Shown here piece by piece: positions 1 through 8,573 of a stretch of 64,000 nt of DNA. Under the pieces are notes generated by a model. The model was not told the origin of the DNA. It searched no databases and saw nothing but the letters and a program-made list of their open reading frames with translations. Both the position numbers and the translations under genes were made by a program. Position 1 is the first letter of the stretch, and each line of letters begins with the position of its first letter. This stretch comes from Microbacterium sp. B35-30 (GTDB lineage Bacteria; Actinomycetota; Actinomycetes; Actinomycetales; Microbacteriaceae): assembly GCF_010634855.1 (NCBI RefSeq), contig NZ_MWLQ01000018.1:62001-126000 (forward strand), given 5' to 3'.

Positions 1-2154
1 CTCCTCGGCCGGCCCGACGTCGGGTGCGTCTTCCCACGCTCCCCGGAGGCTCGCCGCATCGAGCTCCAGTGCGCGACGGAGCACCGTGCGCGCCTCGCCG
101 AGGCTCAGCAGGGAGTCGGCGTGCCCGAGCTGCACCGCACCCAGCACGCGGGCGACGAATGCGCTTCGCGTGCAGGGGAGGGGGTCGGTCCAGAGATCGT
201 CAAGGATCGTGGCGCCGTCCTCACGTCGGCGCGCGGCGACGCCGGTGTCGACGCCCGCGAAGCCGATCGTGGCGTCCGCCGATCGCACGTACAGGTGGTA
301 CCGGTGGTCGGTCCCCGTCCACACGGGCGCGAAGGGCAGGCCGTCGACGCGCACGGCGCCTTCCGAGAGCAGCGTCGTCCGCGGATCCGCGTCGTCGCCG
401 ATGAGGGTGCCGTCGAGCAGCCGCCGACGATCGAGGGCGATCTCGAGCCACGTCGTGCTGTCGGACCGGGCCGCCAGGACGCTCGGGCCGAAGGCGACGT
501 GACGCACCTGCGGATCGTCGGGCGTCGCGTGGGCTCGCAGGCTCATCGGCAGTTCGAGGACCAGCTCTTCGCCGGGCGTCCAGTCGCGGTGCACGTCCGC
601 ATACTGCCCTGGCCGCACGTCCAGCGCCACAGGCTCGGCGCCGATCCGGGCGGACGCCGGCGCGCCGACCCATCCGGGGACGCGCACGTGCAGAGTCAGC
701 GGCACCGGGTCGGGGCATCCGTCGGTCCGCTCCACCCGTATGCGCACCTGCGAGCCGAGCGGAAGCTCGGATTCGAGGACGATGCGTAACCCTCGTTCGC
801 GCCACGTGAGTTCGGCGGGCGTGTGCGGATTGATCCACAGCTCGGCGTCGGTGCCGACCCCGCGGAAGAACACGGAGTCCTGGTACTTGACGTGGTTCTC
901 GAGGCCGGTCCCGCCGCAGCACGTTCCGACGTTGTCGAACTCGGGGAGGGCGCCCGGGTGCACCGGGAACATGTAGGTGACCTCGGGGCTCGTCTCGGAG
1001 CGGACGTCCCGCCGGGAACCGAGGATGTGGTTGAGCGCGCCGCGCTCGTAGTACTCCATGTACTTCGCGTCGAGCGTGTGCTGGAACAGCAGTCGCGAGA
1101 GCTTCAGCAGGTTGTAGGTCGCGCATGTCTCGGCGTTGCGGTGCCCGATGTCGCCGGCGACTCGGCCGGCCGGCCCCCACAGCTCGCTCTCCCCGGTGCC
1201 GCCGTGCGCGTACATGCGCCCCGGCACCACCTGGTCCCACAGCCCGGCGGCGGCGTCGAGATACGCGCGCTCGCCGGTGGCCTCGTACTCGTGAACGTAG
1301 CCGATGAGCTGTGGCAGGTGCTGATTGGCGTGCATGCCGTCGAGGATGTCGCGGCGTGACGCTCCTGCGGCGACGAGCTCGTGCTGATCGAACATCCTCG
1401 CGGTCTCGAGGAAGAGCGGCTCGTCGGCGACAGCCGCGAGCCGCGTCATCGTCTCGTTCATGCCGCCGAACTCACCGGCGATGTAGAGGGACCACATGTG
1501 TTGGCGCCGGGCGTCGTCCAGCCGCGAGAGACGGCCGTGGACCCAGCGCCCCATCGCCCTCGCCACGGCGAGCGCCTGCTCGCTGCCGACCAGCTCGTGC
1601 GCGTCGAGGAGGCCGGCCATGATCTTGTGGCAGGTGTAGTACGGTGCCCAGATCTCGCCGTAAGGGGCGCCGTCCTCGAGCCGGGAGAACTGCCACTCGC
1701 CGTAGGCGGCGAGGAACCCCGGGTGGGAGTAGCGGCCCGTCGCCGCGAGGACCGACTGCACCTCGGCGAGACCCGCGACGAACTCCTCGGTCTTGGCGTG
1801 GAGCACCGGGTCGCCTTCGCCTGCGGCGGCCATCGCGAGCATCGACAGGAAATGCCCGGCGTAGTGGCCGCGAAGCAGGTTGGCCGTCTGGGCGGCCTCG
1901 CGGCCGGGGTAGTCGTGCTCGCTCCACGCGTCTTCGGCGGGGTGCCCGAAGTCCTCCCACGAGCCCGGCGGCACGGCGCCGCGGGTGTCGAGCCCGGAAT
2001 TGGCTCGGAATACGGCGAGGAGCCGGTCGATGGGATACACGTGGGCCAGGTGGAGCATCTCGTCGCGAGCGCGCTGGAACACGCTCGTCTCGCCCAGCCG
2101 GACGTCCGCGAGCGGGAAGTCCAGCGCCAGGCGAGTGGCCGTCGCGGCGCTCAC
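1..2154 (-). CDS. beta-L-arabinofuranosidase, GH127/GH146-like (DUF1680), C-terminus outside window
   Basis: The first 718 codons are visible and the stop lies beyond the window edge. This is a glycoside hydrolase of the PF07944 family, which removes beta-linked L-arabinofuranose through a zinc-bound cysteine nucleophile. An E-T-C triplet at residues 342-344 and a Cys-Cys pair at 412-413 match the zinc/nucleophile set of HypBA1 (Glu338, Cys340, Cys417, Cys418). Other family motifs include YYTCHK and GGMNE, which look closer to GH146 than to classic GH127. There is no signal peptide, so it should act in the cytoplasm on imported substrate. I chose the GTG start at 2154 because it overlaps the upstream peptidase stop by four bases (GTGA). 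It is the last visible gene of the peptide-transport operon. The family is sure; the exact linkage cleaved is inferred. Confidence 0.9.
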   Translation of the reverse strand, partial: MSAATATRLALDFPLADVRLGETSVFQRARDEMLHLAHVYPIDRLLAVFRANSGLDTRGAVPPGSWEDFGHPAEDAWSEHDYPGREAAQTANLLRGHYAGHFLSMLAMAAAGEGDPVLHAKTEEFVAGLAEVQSVLAATGRYSHPGFLAAYGEWQFSRLEDGAPYGEIWAPYYTCHKIMAGLLDAHELVGSEQALAVARAMGRWVHGRLSRLDDARRQHMWSLYIAGEFGGMNETMTRLAAVADEPLFLETARMFDQHELVAAGASRRDILDGMHANQHLPQLIGYVHEYEATGERAYLDAAAGLWDQVVPGRMYAHGGTGESELWGPAGRVAGDIGHRNAETCATYNLLKLSRLLFQHTLDAKYMEYYERGALNHILGSRRDVRSETSPEVTYMFPVHPGALPEFDNVGTCCGGTGLENHVKYQDSVFFRGVGTDAELWINPHTPAELTWRERGLRIVLESELPLGSQVRIRVERTDGCPDPVPLTLHVRVPGWVGAPASARIGAEPVALDVRPGQYADVHRDWTPGEELVLELPMSLRAHATPDDPQVRHVAFGPSVLAARSDSTTWLEIALDRRRLLDGTLIGDDADPRTTLLSEGAVRVDGLPFAPVWTGTDHRYHLYVRSADATIGFAGVDTGVAARRREDGATILDDLWTDPLPCTRSAFVARVLGAVQLGHADSLLSLGEARTVLRRALELDAASLRGAWEDAPDVGPAEE

Positions 2155-3596
2155 GCTCCCGACCCGAGGTGCGTGCGCGTCCACTGCTCGACGCCGTCCG
2201 CGTCGATGGGGAGGGCGGACGAGAGGACCTCGGAGCCGGACTCCGTGACCAGGACGTCGTCCTCCAGGCGCACTCCGATGCCGCGCAACTCGGGAGGCAG
2301 CGTGAGGTCGTGGGCGTGGAAGTAGAGCCCGGGCTCGACGGTCATGACGACGCCTGGTTCGAGGTCGGCGCCCATGTAGTCCTCGTAGTGCGCCTGGCTG
2401 CAGTCGTGCACATCCAGGCCCAGGTGGTGGCCGATGCCGCACGCCAGGTATCGCCGGTGCTGCTGCCCCTCGGGGGAGAGCGCCTCGTCCACCGAGACCG
2501 GAAGCAGACCCCAGTCGTGCAGCCCCTGGGCGATCACCTCCATGGCGGCGAAGTGGAAGTCGAGGTAGGGCGTGCCGGGGTGGATCTGCTCGAGGCCCGC
2601 GCGATGCGCCTTCTCGACGAGGTCGTGCACCGCCCGCTGGGAAGTGGTGAAGGTGCCCCTCGCCGGAACCGTGCGGGTGACGTCGGCGGTGTAGAGCGAA
2701 TGCGCCTCGACGCCCATGTCGAGCAGGAGCGCGGCGTCGGGCAGGATCGGGCCGTCGCATCGGACCCAGTGGAGGATGGGTGCGTGCGCACCCGAGCCGA
2801 CGATGGTGGAATAGCCGGGGCCGTTTCCGAACGTGCGCGCGTGCCGGTCGAACGTCCCCTGCAGCCACCGCTCCCCGAGCCCGTCCGCGATGGCGCGCGG
2901 CACCTCGGCGACGACGGCCTCGAACCCGCCGACCGTCGCGTCCACGGCGGCGCGCAGCTGCGTGATCTCCCACTCGTCCTTAACCATGCGCAGCCGGGAC
3001 AGGGTGCGCTCGAGCTCCGGCGAGACGTTCGCACCCGCGGCCGCGGTCAGCGGGGCGGCCGAGCGTGCGGCGTGGGCACCGCGCAGGTCTGCGTGCCGGG
3101 CCTCGAGCGACTCGAGAGGCTCGACGGTCACCTGCAGGGCGTCGCTCCACTCCGGCAGCCCGGCCGACGGGCCGACCCACAGCTCCCCGTGCGCGGCATC
3201 CGAGAAGAAGCCGTCGTCGCCGGGCCGGAACGGGCGCGGGAGGTAGAGCACGGCGTCGTGACCGCCGGCGACCGGCCACATGACGAGCACCGCATCCTCG
3301 ATCTGGCAGCCGGTCAGCCACACGAAGCTGCTGTCGGCGCGGAACCCGTAGGCGGCGTCGTCGTTGCGGACGGGGGCGCTGCCCGCCGCGGCGACGAGCG
3401 TCAGGCCCGGCAGCGCGGCGCTCAGTCGCGATCGGTGGGATGCCGCGGCCGCCGCCGTGCCGGAGGGAAGCGTCGGATGCACGGCCACGTCGTCCCAGCG
3501 GGACGCGATGAACTCCGTGAAGGCGGGGATCTCTGCCAGGCGCGGGTAACGCGTGCCCGCGTAGGGCGGCCTGACGGGGGTGTGGTGATGCGTCAT
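2151..3596 (-). CDS. pepP: Xaa-Pro aminopeptidase (M24B, PepP type)
   Basis: This 481-residue metallopeptidase releases an N-terminal residue when proline is second. An N-terminal AMP_N domain (about 20-170) precedes a pita-bread M24 domain (about 205-460). The dinuclear metal ligands are visible as Asp293, Asp305, His390, Glu421 and Glu445, within LLLDMG, TADVTR, GIGHHLGLDVHD, TVEPGLY and RLEDDV. No signal peptide is present, so it is cytoplasmic. The ATG at 3596 overlaps the stop of the proline iminopeptidase gene (ATGA), and its own stop overlaps the GH127-type gene, so it is translationally coupled on both sides. Together with the neighbouring iminopeptidase it would allow complete hydrolysis of imported proline-rich peptides. 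Confidence 0.93.
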   Translation of the reverse strand: MTHHHTPVRPPYAGTRYPRLAEIPAFTEFIASRWDDVAVHPTLPSGTAAAAASHRSRLSAALPGLTLVAAAGSAPVRNDDAAYGFRADSSFVWLTGCQIEDAVLVMWPVAGGHDAVLYLPRPFRPGDDGFFSDAAHGELWVGPSAGLPEWSDALQVTVEPLESLEARHADLRGAHAARSAAPLTAAAGANVSPELERTLSRLRMVKDEWEITQLRAAVDATVGGFEAVVAEVPRAIADGLGERWLQGTFDRHARTFGNGPGYSTIVGSGAHAPILHWVRCDGPILPDAALLLDMGVEAHSLYTADVTRTVPARGTFTTSQRAVHDLVEKAHRAGLEQIHPGTPYLDFHFAAMEVIAQGLHDWGLLPVSVDEALSPEGQQHRRYLACGIGHHLGLDVHDCSQAHYEDYMGADLEPGVVMTVEPGLYFHAHDLTLPPELRGIGVRLEDDVLVTESGSEVLSSALPIDADGVEQWTRTHLGSGA

Positions 3597-4876
3597 CGTG
3601 TCTCTCCTCCTCGGTCGCGCACGAGTTCCCGCAGCGCGGTGAACGTCCGGCCCGACCCGATTCCGTCGTGCTCGAATTCGTTGGTGACCCAGTACTGCGA
3701 GTTCCCGATGCGCGAGAGCGTGTCGAGCTGCAGCCCGGCGTCGACGAACATGTCGTCGAAGTACACCGCCGCGGCGAGCGGCACCTCGGATGCCGCGAGC
3801 CGGCCGGCGTCGTACAGCGGCGTCCACGCGGTCCGCTCGGCGAGGGCGTGCACGGCATCGCGGAAGCCGCGCAGCAGCCGCACCTCGTCGAACATCCACG
3901 GGAACGCCATCTCGCCCGTGAACAGCAGCGGCCGCCGCTCCGGGTCGAACGCCGGCCGCCCGTCGCGGGCCGTCTGCGCAGCCCAGGCCGTCGGTCCGCT
4001 GCCGGGGTCGCCGTAGATCGACTCCTGGAGCGTCCAGAACAGCGGATTGCCGGCACTGGAGGTGAGGGTCATCGTGTCCTGGAGGAACGCGGTCGACAGC
4101 CGGCCCGCTCGTGTGAACGCCTTCTCGAAGAGCCAGTGCAGGCGCTCGTGCCCCGGCTTCATGCCGAGGTCGATGCCGAGCGACTGGAACCGGTGCACTG
4201 TCAGCCGATCGCCGTCCGGGAGCAGGACGTCCTCGTGCGCGAGCACGTCCGCGATGCGGGCGACCGCCTCGGCGTCAGCGGGGAACCGCCGGTACAGCTC
4301 GGCCGTCTTCTGTGCGACGCGGTCGAACGTGCGCGCGTACACCTCGTCCGCCCGCGGGGGCGTTCCCGGGATCCCGCCGCAGATGTAGCAGGCGGCGAGG
4401 GCGTCGGGGGCGATCGAGAGGTAGGTCAGGGTGAGGAAGCCGCCGTAGCTCTGCGCGAGCGTGGCCCACCGTCGGCCTTCGTACCTCGTGTTCCGCACGT
4501 GCTCGAGGTCGCGGACGATCGAGTCGGCCCGGAACAGGGCCAGCAGGTCAGCGCCGGCCTCAGCGGCGAGCGGCTCGACGTCGGCGGCCTCGAGCGGGTG
4601 GCTGCGGCCCGTTCCGCGCTGGTCGACGAGCACGACGCGGTAGTCCGCCAGCGCTTCGTCGAGCCACCCATCGCGCCGCAGGGGGCGGGGGTTGGCGCCT
4701 CCCGGACCGCCCTGCAGATAGGTGAGGAGCGGCAGATCGTCGCCCACGCGCGCGGGATCGACGAGTTCGCGCACGAACACCTCGATCGACCGGCCCGCCG
4801 GGGCGTCCCAGTCCAGCGGGACGTCGATGTAGGCCTCCGTGACGTGGATGCCGGGCAGGTGGTACGTCGTCGTCAT
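3593..4876 (-). CDS. proline iminopeptidase-like alpha/beta hydrolase (S33)
   Basis: This 427-residue alpha/beta-hydrolase of peptidase family S33 should cleave N-terminal proline, and possibly hydroxyproline, from peptides. The oxyanion loop GGPGG lies at 56-60, the VDQRGTG motif around 84-90, and the nucleophile Ser143 is in the elbow AQSYGG. The short family form with GGSWGS is different; this longer type resembles the prolyl aminopeptidases of Xanthomonas and actinobacteria. No signal peptide is seen. It overlaps both neighbours by four bases (ATGA), sitting between the ABC ATPase gene and pepP. The fold assignment is firm. Exact substrate preference is inferred from family and from pairing with the Xaa-Pro aminopeptidase. 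Confidence 0.88.
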   Translation of the reverse strand: MTTTYHLPGIHVTEAYIDVPLDWDAPAGRSIEVFVRELVDPARVGDDLPLLTYLQGGPGGANPRPLRRDGWLDEALADYRVVLVDQRGTGRSHPLEAADVEPLAAEAGADLLALFRADSIVRDLEHVRNTRYEGRRWATLAQSYGGFLTLTYLSIAPDALAACYICGGIPGTPPRADEVYARTFDRVAQKTAELYRRFPADAEAVARIADVLAHEDVLLPDGDRLTVHRFQSLGIDLGMKPGHERLHWLFEKAFTRAGRLSTAFLQDTMTLTSSAGNPLFWTLQESIYGDPGSGPTAWAAQTARDGRPAFDPERRPLLFTGEMAFPWMFDEVRLLRGFRDAVHALAERTAWTPLYDAGRLAASEVPLAAAVYFDDMFVDAGLQLDTLSRIGNSQYWVTNEFEHDGIGSGRTFTALRELVRDRGGETR

Positions 4877-5733
4877 GAGGCCTCCGATGCCATGGCCGCA
4901 CGGCGTCGCTCCGCCTCGCGCCGGCGCGCGTCCCACTCGGGATCGATGCGCGGGACCGCCGCGAGCAGCGTGCGGGTGTATTCGTCCTGGGGGTCTGCGA
5001 AGATGCGATCCCGTTCGCCCTGCTCGACGATCCGGCCACGGCTCATGACCGCCACGCGGGTCGCGATCTGGCGCACGACGGCGAGATCGTGCGCGATGAA
5101 CAGGTAGCCGAACCCCTCGTCGCGCTGGAGCGAGCGGAGCAGATTGATCACCTGGGCCTGCACCGAGACGTCGAGCGCCGAGACGGCCTCGTCGCAGATC
5201 ACGAGCTTCGGGCCGACCGCGAGCGCCCGGGCGATGCCGATGCGCTGCGCCTGCCCGCCCGAGAACTGCGCCGGATACCGGCCCGAGTGGTCGGGATTGA
5301 GGCCGACTCGCTCCATCAGGCTGCGCGTGAACGCGCGGGCCCCCCCGGGGATCTTGCGTTTCTGATAACGCAGCGGGGCGGTCACGAGACCTTCGACGGT
5401 GTGCCGGGGGTTCAGCGACGAGTACGGGTCCTGGAAGATGACCTGGACGTCGCTGCGGAAGGAATGCAGCGCGCGGCCCTTCAGGCTCGTGACATCCTGG
5501 CCTTCGAACTCCACCGTTCCGGCGGTGGGCTCCATCAAGCGCGCCACGAGGCGGGCCGTGGTCGACTTGCCGGAACCGGACTCGCCGACGAGTGCCAGGG
5601 TCTCGCCGCGGAACACCTCGAACGAGACGTCGTCGACGGCGCGGAAGGTCGTGGGGCGGCTCAGCATCGGTCCGTGGCTGGTGAACTCCTTCACCAGACC
5701 CGTCGCCCGGCACAGCGCTGTGGCATCCGTCAT
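4873..5733 (-). CDS. oligopeptide/dipeptide ABC transporter ATPase, OppF/DppF type
   Basis: This 286-residue ATPase is the second nucleotide-binding subunit of the peptide importer. Visible motifs are Walker [10 protein letters not shown] (50-58), the Q-loop in [12 protein letters not shown] (about 100-110), the ABC signature FSGGQ (157-161) and Walker B LVICDE (177-182). The C-terminal extension, with the oligopeptide-type [10 protein letters not shown] segment, fits the OppF group. It overlaps the OppD-type gene upstream and the iminopeptidase gene downstream by ATGA. It probably dimerises with the OppD-type protein on the cytoplasmic face of the two permeases encoded upstream. Confidence 0.94.
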   Translation of the reverse strand: MTDATALCRATGLVKEFTSHGPMLSRPTTFRAVDDVSFEVFRGETLALVGESGSGKSTTARLVARLMEPTAGTVEFEGQDVTSLKGRALHSFRSDVQVIFQDPYSSLNPRHTVEGLVTAPLRYQKRKIPGGARAFTRSLMERVGLNPDHSGRYPAQFSGGQAQRIGIARALAVGPKLVICDEAVSALDVSVQAQVINLLRSLQRDEGFGYLFIAHDLAVVRQIATRVAVMSRGRIVEQGERDRIFADPQDEYTRTLLAAVPRIDPEWDARRREAERRRAAMASEAS

Positions 5734-6605
5734 CGCTTCTCCTCCTCTGCAACGACGGGGATCGCCGTCGTGCGGAGCTCGCCGATCTCGTCGTCGATGC
5801 GGGGCACGGCGTCGAGCAGTCGCCGCGTGTACTCGTGCTGCGGGTCGCTGAAGACGTCCTCGACGGATCCCTTCTCGACGAGGTGCCCGCCGCGCATGAC
5901 CACGATGCGGTCGGCGACCTCGCTCACCACCGCGAGGTCGTGGGTGATGAGGATCAGTCCCGCACCGGTGTCGCGTCGGATCTCGGCGAGCAGCGCCAGG
6001 ATCTGGGCCTGCACTGTGACGTCCAGCGCCGTCGTCGGCTCGTCGGCGATGATGAGGTCGGGCTCCATGCTGAGTGCCATGGCGATCATGATGCGCTGGC
6101 GCATGCCACCCGAGAACTGGTGCGGGTAGTGGTCCGCCCGACGGGCCGCGTCGTGGATGTGGACGCGATCCATCGCCTCGACAGCGACCTTCTTCGCCGC
6201 ACGGGCCGACACTCCGGAGCGGTGCGAGCGGTAGGCCTCGGCTATCTGGACCCCGACGGTGTAGTAGGGGTTCAGCGACGAAAGCGGGTCCTGGAAGATC
6301 ATCGCGATCCGATCGCCCCGGATGCGGCGCATCGCGCTCTCGCGCTCCGACAGCAGGTCCTTCCCGTCGAATCGAATCGAGCCGGTCGCTGTGCCGCCCT
6401 TGGGGAGAAGCCCCATGATCGCCAGGCTCGTCATCGACTTGCCCGAGCCGGACTCGCCCACGATGCCGAGGGCGCCGCCGCGCGGCACGGCGAAGTCGAT
6501 GGAGTCGACGACGCGCGTGACGCCGTTCGCGGTGCGGAACTCGACGCTGAGGTCTTCGACGCGGAGCATGTCGCCGGTCGTGTCGTTCACGTTCTCTCCG
6601 GTCAT
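5730..6605 (-). CDS. oligopeptide/dipeptide ABC transporter ATPase, OppD/DppD type
   Basis: This 291-residue ATPase partners the OppF-type subunit. Walker A GESGSGKS is at 50-57, the peptide-importer hallmark [10 protein letters not shown] near 104-113, the signature FSGGM at 164-168 and Walker B LIIADEP at 184-190. Its start ATG at 6605 overlaps the permease stop (ATGA). Gene order in the operon, read in transcription direction, is binding protein, permease C, permease B, ATPase D, ATPase F, two peptidases, glycosidase. That order is a full importer followed by intracellular processing enzymes. Confidence 0.94.
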   Translation of the reverse strand: MTGENVNDTTGDMLRVEDLSVEFRTANGVTRVVDSIDFAVPRGGALGIVGESGSGKSMTSLAIMGLLPKGGTATGSIRFDGKDLLSERESAMRRIRGDRIAMIFQDPLSSLNPYYTVGVQIAEAYRSHRSGVSARAAKKVAVEAMDRVHIHDAARRADHYPHQFSGGMRQRIMIAMALSMEPDLIIADEPTTALDVTVQAQILALLAEIRRDTGAGLILITHDLAVVSEVADRIVVMRGGHLVEKGSVEDVFSDPQHEYTRRLLDAVPRIDDEIGELRTTAIPVVAEEEKR

Positions 6606-7600
6606 GCGCGCGCCGCCGTCCGCACGCGGGGGTCGATCGCCGTGTAGAGGAGGTCGACGACGAGGTTGCCGACGATGACGAAGAACGCCGACAGGAGCGT
6701 CACGGCCATGATCACCGGCTGATCGTTGGACGAGATGGAGTCGGCGGTGAGCTTGCCCACGCCGTTCAGGCCGAAGACGGTCTCGGTGATCACGGCCCCG
6801 CCGAGGAGTCCCGCGAGGTCCATGCCGAAGATCGTGACGATCGGCGTGAGAGCCGGGCGCAGCGCATGGCGCCGCCAGACCAGGGACGAGCTCAGTCCCT
6901 TCGCGTTCGCGGTGCGGACGAAGTTCTCCTGCAGCGTCTCGATGACATTGGCGCGCGTGAGCCGCGTGTACACCGCGGCGTAGCCGACCGCCAGCACGAT
7001 CCACGGCATGAGGAAGTTCAGGAACCACTGGCCCGGGTCCTCCGAGAACGGCACCGCCTGCGGGAAGGGGAGCCAGCCCAGCGCGACCACGAGGACGAAC
7101 TGGAGGACGAGGGCGAGCACGTAGTTCGGGATCGACATCGCGCCGAGGGTGAGCCCAGCGAAGAACTTGTCGGTGAACCTGCCCTCGTGCACCGCGCTCA
7201 GCACGCCGCCGACGAGTCCGCCGACGAGCCACAGGATGGCGGCGCCGATCGCGATCGTCGCCGAGATCGGCAGCCGCTGGACGATCATCTCGCTCACGAG
7301 CTGGCCGGTCTGGAACGAGTAGCCGAGGCACGGGGCCGGGCACGTCACGACGGCGCCCGCCACGACGTACTCGCGTCCCGTGAACAGGCCGGAGAGGTAC
7401 TCCCAGAACTGCTGCCAGAAAGGCTGGTCGAGGCCGAGGTTCATGCGGATCTGCTCGATGCGCTCGGGCGTGCAGTTCTTGCCGCAGATCTGCACCGCCG
7501 GGTCCGGAGAGAGCACGAAGAAGATCACGTAGGTGAACAGCGTCACCAGGAACAGCACCGCGATCATGCCCAGGATGCGGGAGCCGACGACGCGGATCAT
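6602..7600 (-). CDS. peptide ABC transporter permease, OppB/DppB type
   Basis: This 332-residue integral membrane protein has six predicted transmembrane segments. An N-terminal segment (about 9-29) is followed by a large periplasm-facing loop containing CGKNCTPERIEQIRMNLGLD, typical of OppB proteins. The BPD_transp_1 domain has the cytoplasmic EAA-like loop around TRLTRANVIETLQENFVRTA, which contacts the ATPases. The start ATG at 7600 overlaps the stop of the OppC-type gene. The extra cysteines in the first loop (QICGKNC) are present in many actinobacterial members and may form a disulphide; that last point is inference. Confidence 0.93.
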   Translation of the reverse strand: MIRVVGSRILGMIAVLFLVTLFTYVIFFVLSPDPAVQICGKNCTPERIEQIRMNLGLDQPFWQQFWEYLSGLFTGREYVVAGAVVTCPAPCLGYSFQTGQLVSEMIVQRLPISATIAIGAAILWLVGGLVGGVLSAVHEGRFTDKFFAGLTLGAMSIPNYVLALVLQFVLVVALGWLPFPQAVPFSEDPGQWFLNFLMPWIVLAVGYAAVYTRLTRANVIETLQENFVRTANAKGLSSSLVWRRHALRPALTPIVTIFGMDLAGLLGGAVITETVFGLNGVGKLTADSISSNDQPVIMAVTLLSAFFVIVGNLVVDLLYTAIDPRVRTAARA

Positions 7601-8571
7601 GCGCGCACCTCCGCGCTGCCGATGAGGGCCCGGATGCGGTCGCCCAGGGTGGTGAACGACAGCACGAGCAGGAAGAGGAACATGCCGGGGATGAGGAAGT
7701 ACATGGGATCCACCGCGTACCACGGGGCGGCCGCGGCGATCATCTGGCCCCAGCTGGGGGTCGGCGGCACGACGCCGACACCGAGGAATGACAGGCCGGC
7801 CTCGGTGCCGATGTAGCCGGGCACCGCGAGCGTAGCCATCACGACGATCGTCGACAGCAGGTTCGGGAGGATCTCGCGGAAGATGATGTGGGCTCCGGAC
7901 GCGCCGGAGGCCCGCGCCGACTCGACGAACTCGCGCTCCTTCAGGGAGAGCGTCTGCGAGCGCACGATGCGGGCGAGGTACGGCCACCCGAACAGGGAGA
8001 TCACGAGCACGAGCAGGACGATGCGGTTGTCGGACGGCAGCGCCGAGAGGATGGCGATCATGAAGATGAGGGCGGGGAACGCCATGAGGAACTCCATGAC
8101 GCGGGAGATGGCGGTGTCGATCCAGCCGCCGAAGTAGCCGGCGAGCAGTCCGAAGACCACCCCGAGAATGGTGGTGAGGAACGTGGCCGACAGCGCGACC
8201 GTCATCGACACGCGTGCGCCGTATGCGATGCGCGCGAAGATGTCGCGGCCGCTGCCGGGCTCCACGCCGAACCAGTGCTCGGCGCTGATGCCGCCGAACG
8301 GTCCGAGGGGGATGGCGCCCATGTTCGGGTCGATCGCGGTCTGGTCGAACTCGTAGGGTCCCCAGCCGCTCACCAGGACGATGAGCGGCGCGAAGATCGC
8401 CATGAGCAGGATCAGGACGATGTAGCCGAGCGAGAGCATCGCCGGCACATCGGTGAGGAATCCGCGCAGAAGCTTCCGGCCAGAGGCCGGGCGGGACTCC
8501 AGTGACTCTTCGAGTACTGGGTCGCCGCCCGGCGTGGCCTCGACCTCGATGACGGTCGAGGGGATGGTCAT
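7597..8571 (-). CDS. peptide ABC transporter permease, OppC/DppC type
   Basis: This 324-residue permease has an N-terminal hydrophilic tail (about 40 residues), a first membrane segment near 42-65, and five more in the BPD_transp_1 domain. The EAA loop reads LSLKEREFVESARASGAS, with the typical glycine. It pairs with the OppB-type subunit to form the translocation channel. The gene starts only two bases after the stop of the binding-protein gene, so the two are translationally coupled. Its stop overlaps the next permease. The assignment is firm; substrate class (peptides) rests on family and operon context. Confidence 0.93.
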   Translation of the reverse strand: MTIPSTVIEVEATPGGDPVLEESLESRPASGRKLLRGFLTDVPAMLSLGYIVLILLMAIFAPLIVLVSGWGPYEFDQTAIDPNMGAIPLGPFGGISAEHWFGVEPGSGRDIFARIAYGARVSMTVALSATFLTTILGVVFGLLAGYFGGWIDTAISRVMEFLMAFPALIFMIAILSALPSDNRIVLLVLVISLFGWPYLARIVRSQTLSLKEREFVESARASGASGAHIIFREILPNLLSTIVVMATLAVPGYIGTEAGLSFLGVGVVPPTPSWGQMIAAAAPWYAVDPMYFLIPGMFLFLLVLSFTTLGDRIRALIGSAEVRA

Positions 8572-8573
8572 GC

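Noticed and set aside
1644-4016. A 790-codon plus-strand frame opposite the peptidase genes
   Set aside because: Arg/Pro-rich shadow; the minus-strand genes have full catalytic motifs and coupled starts.
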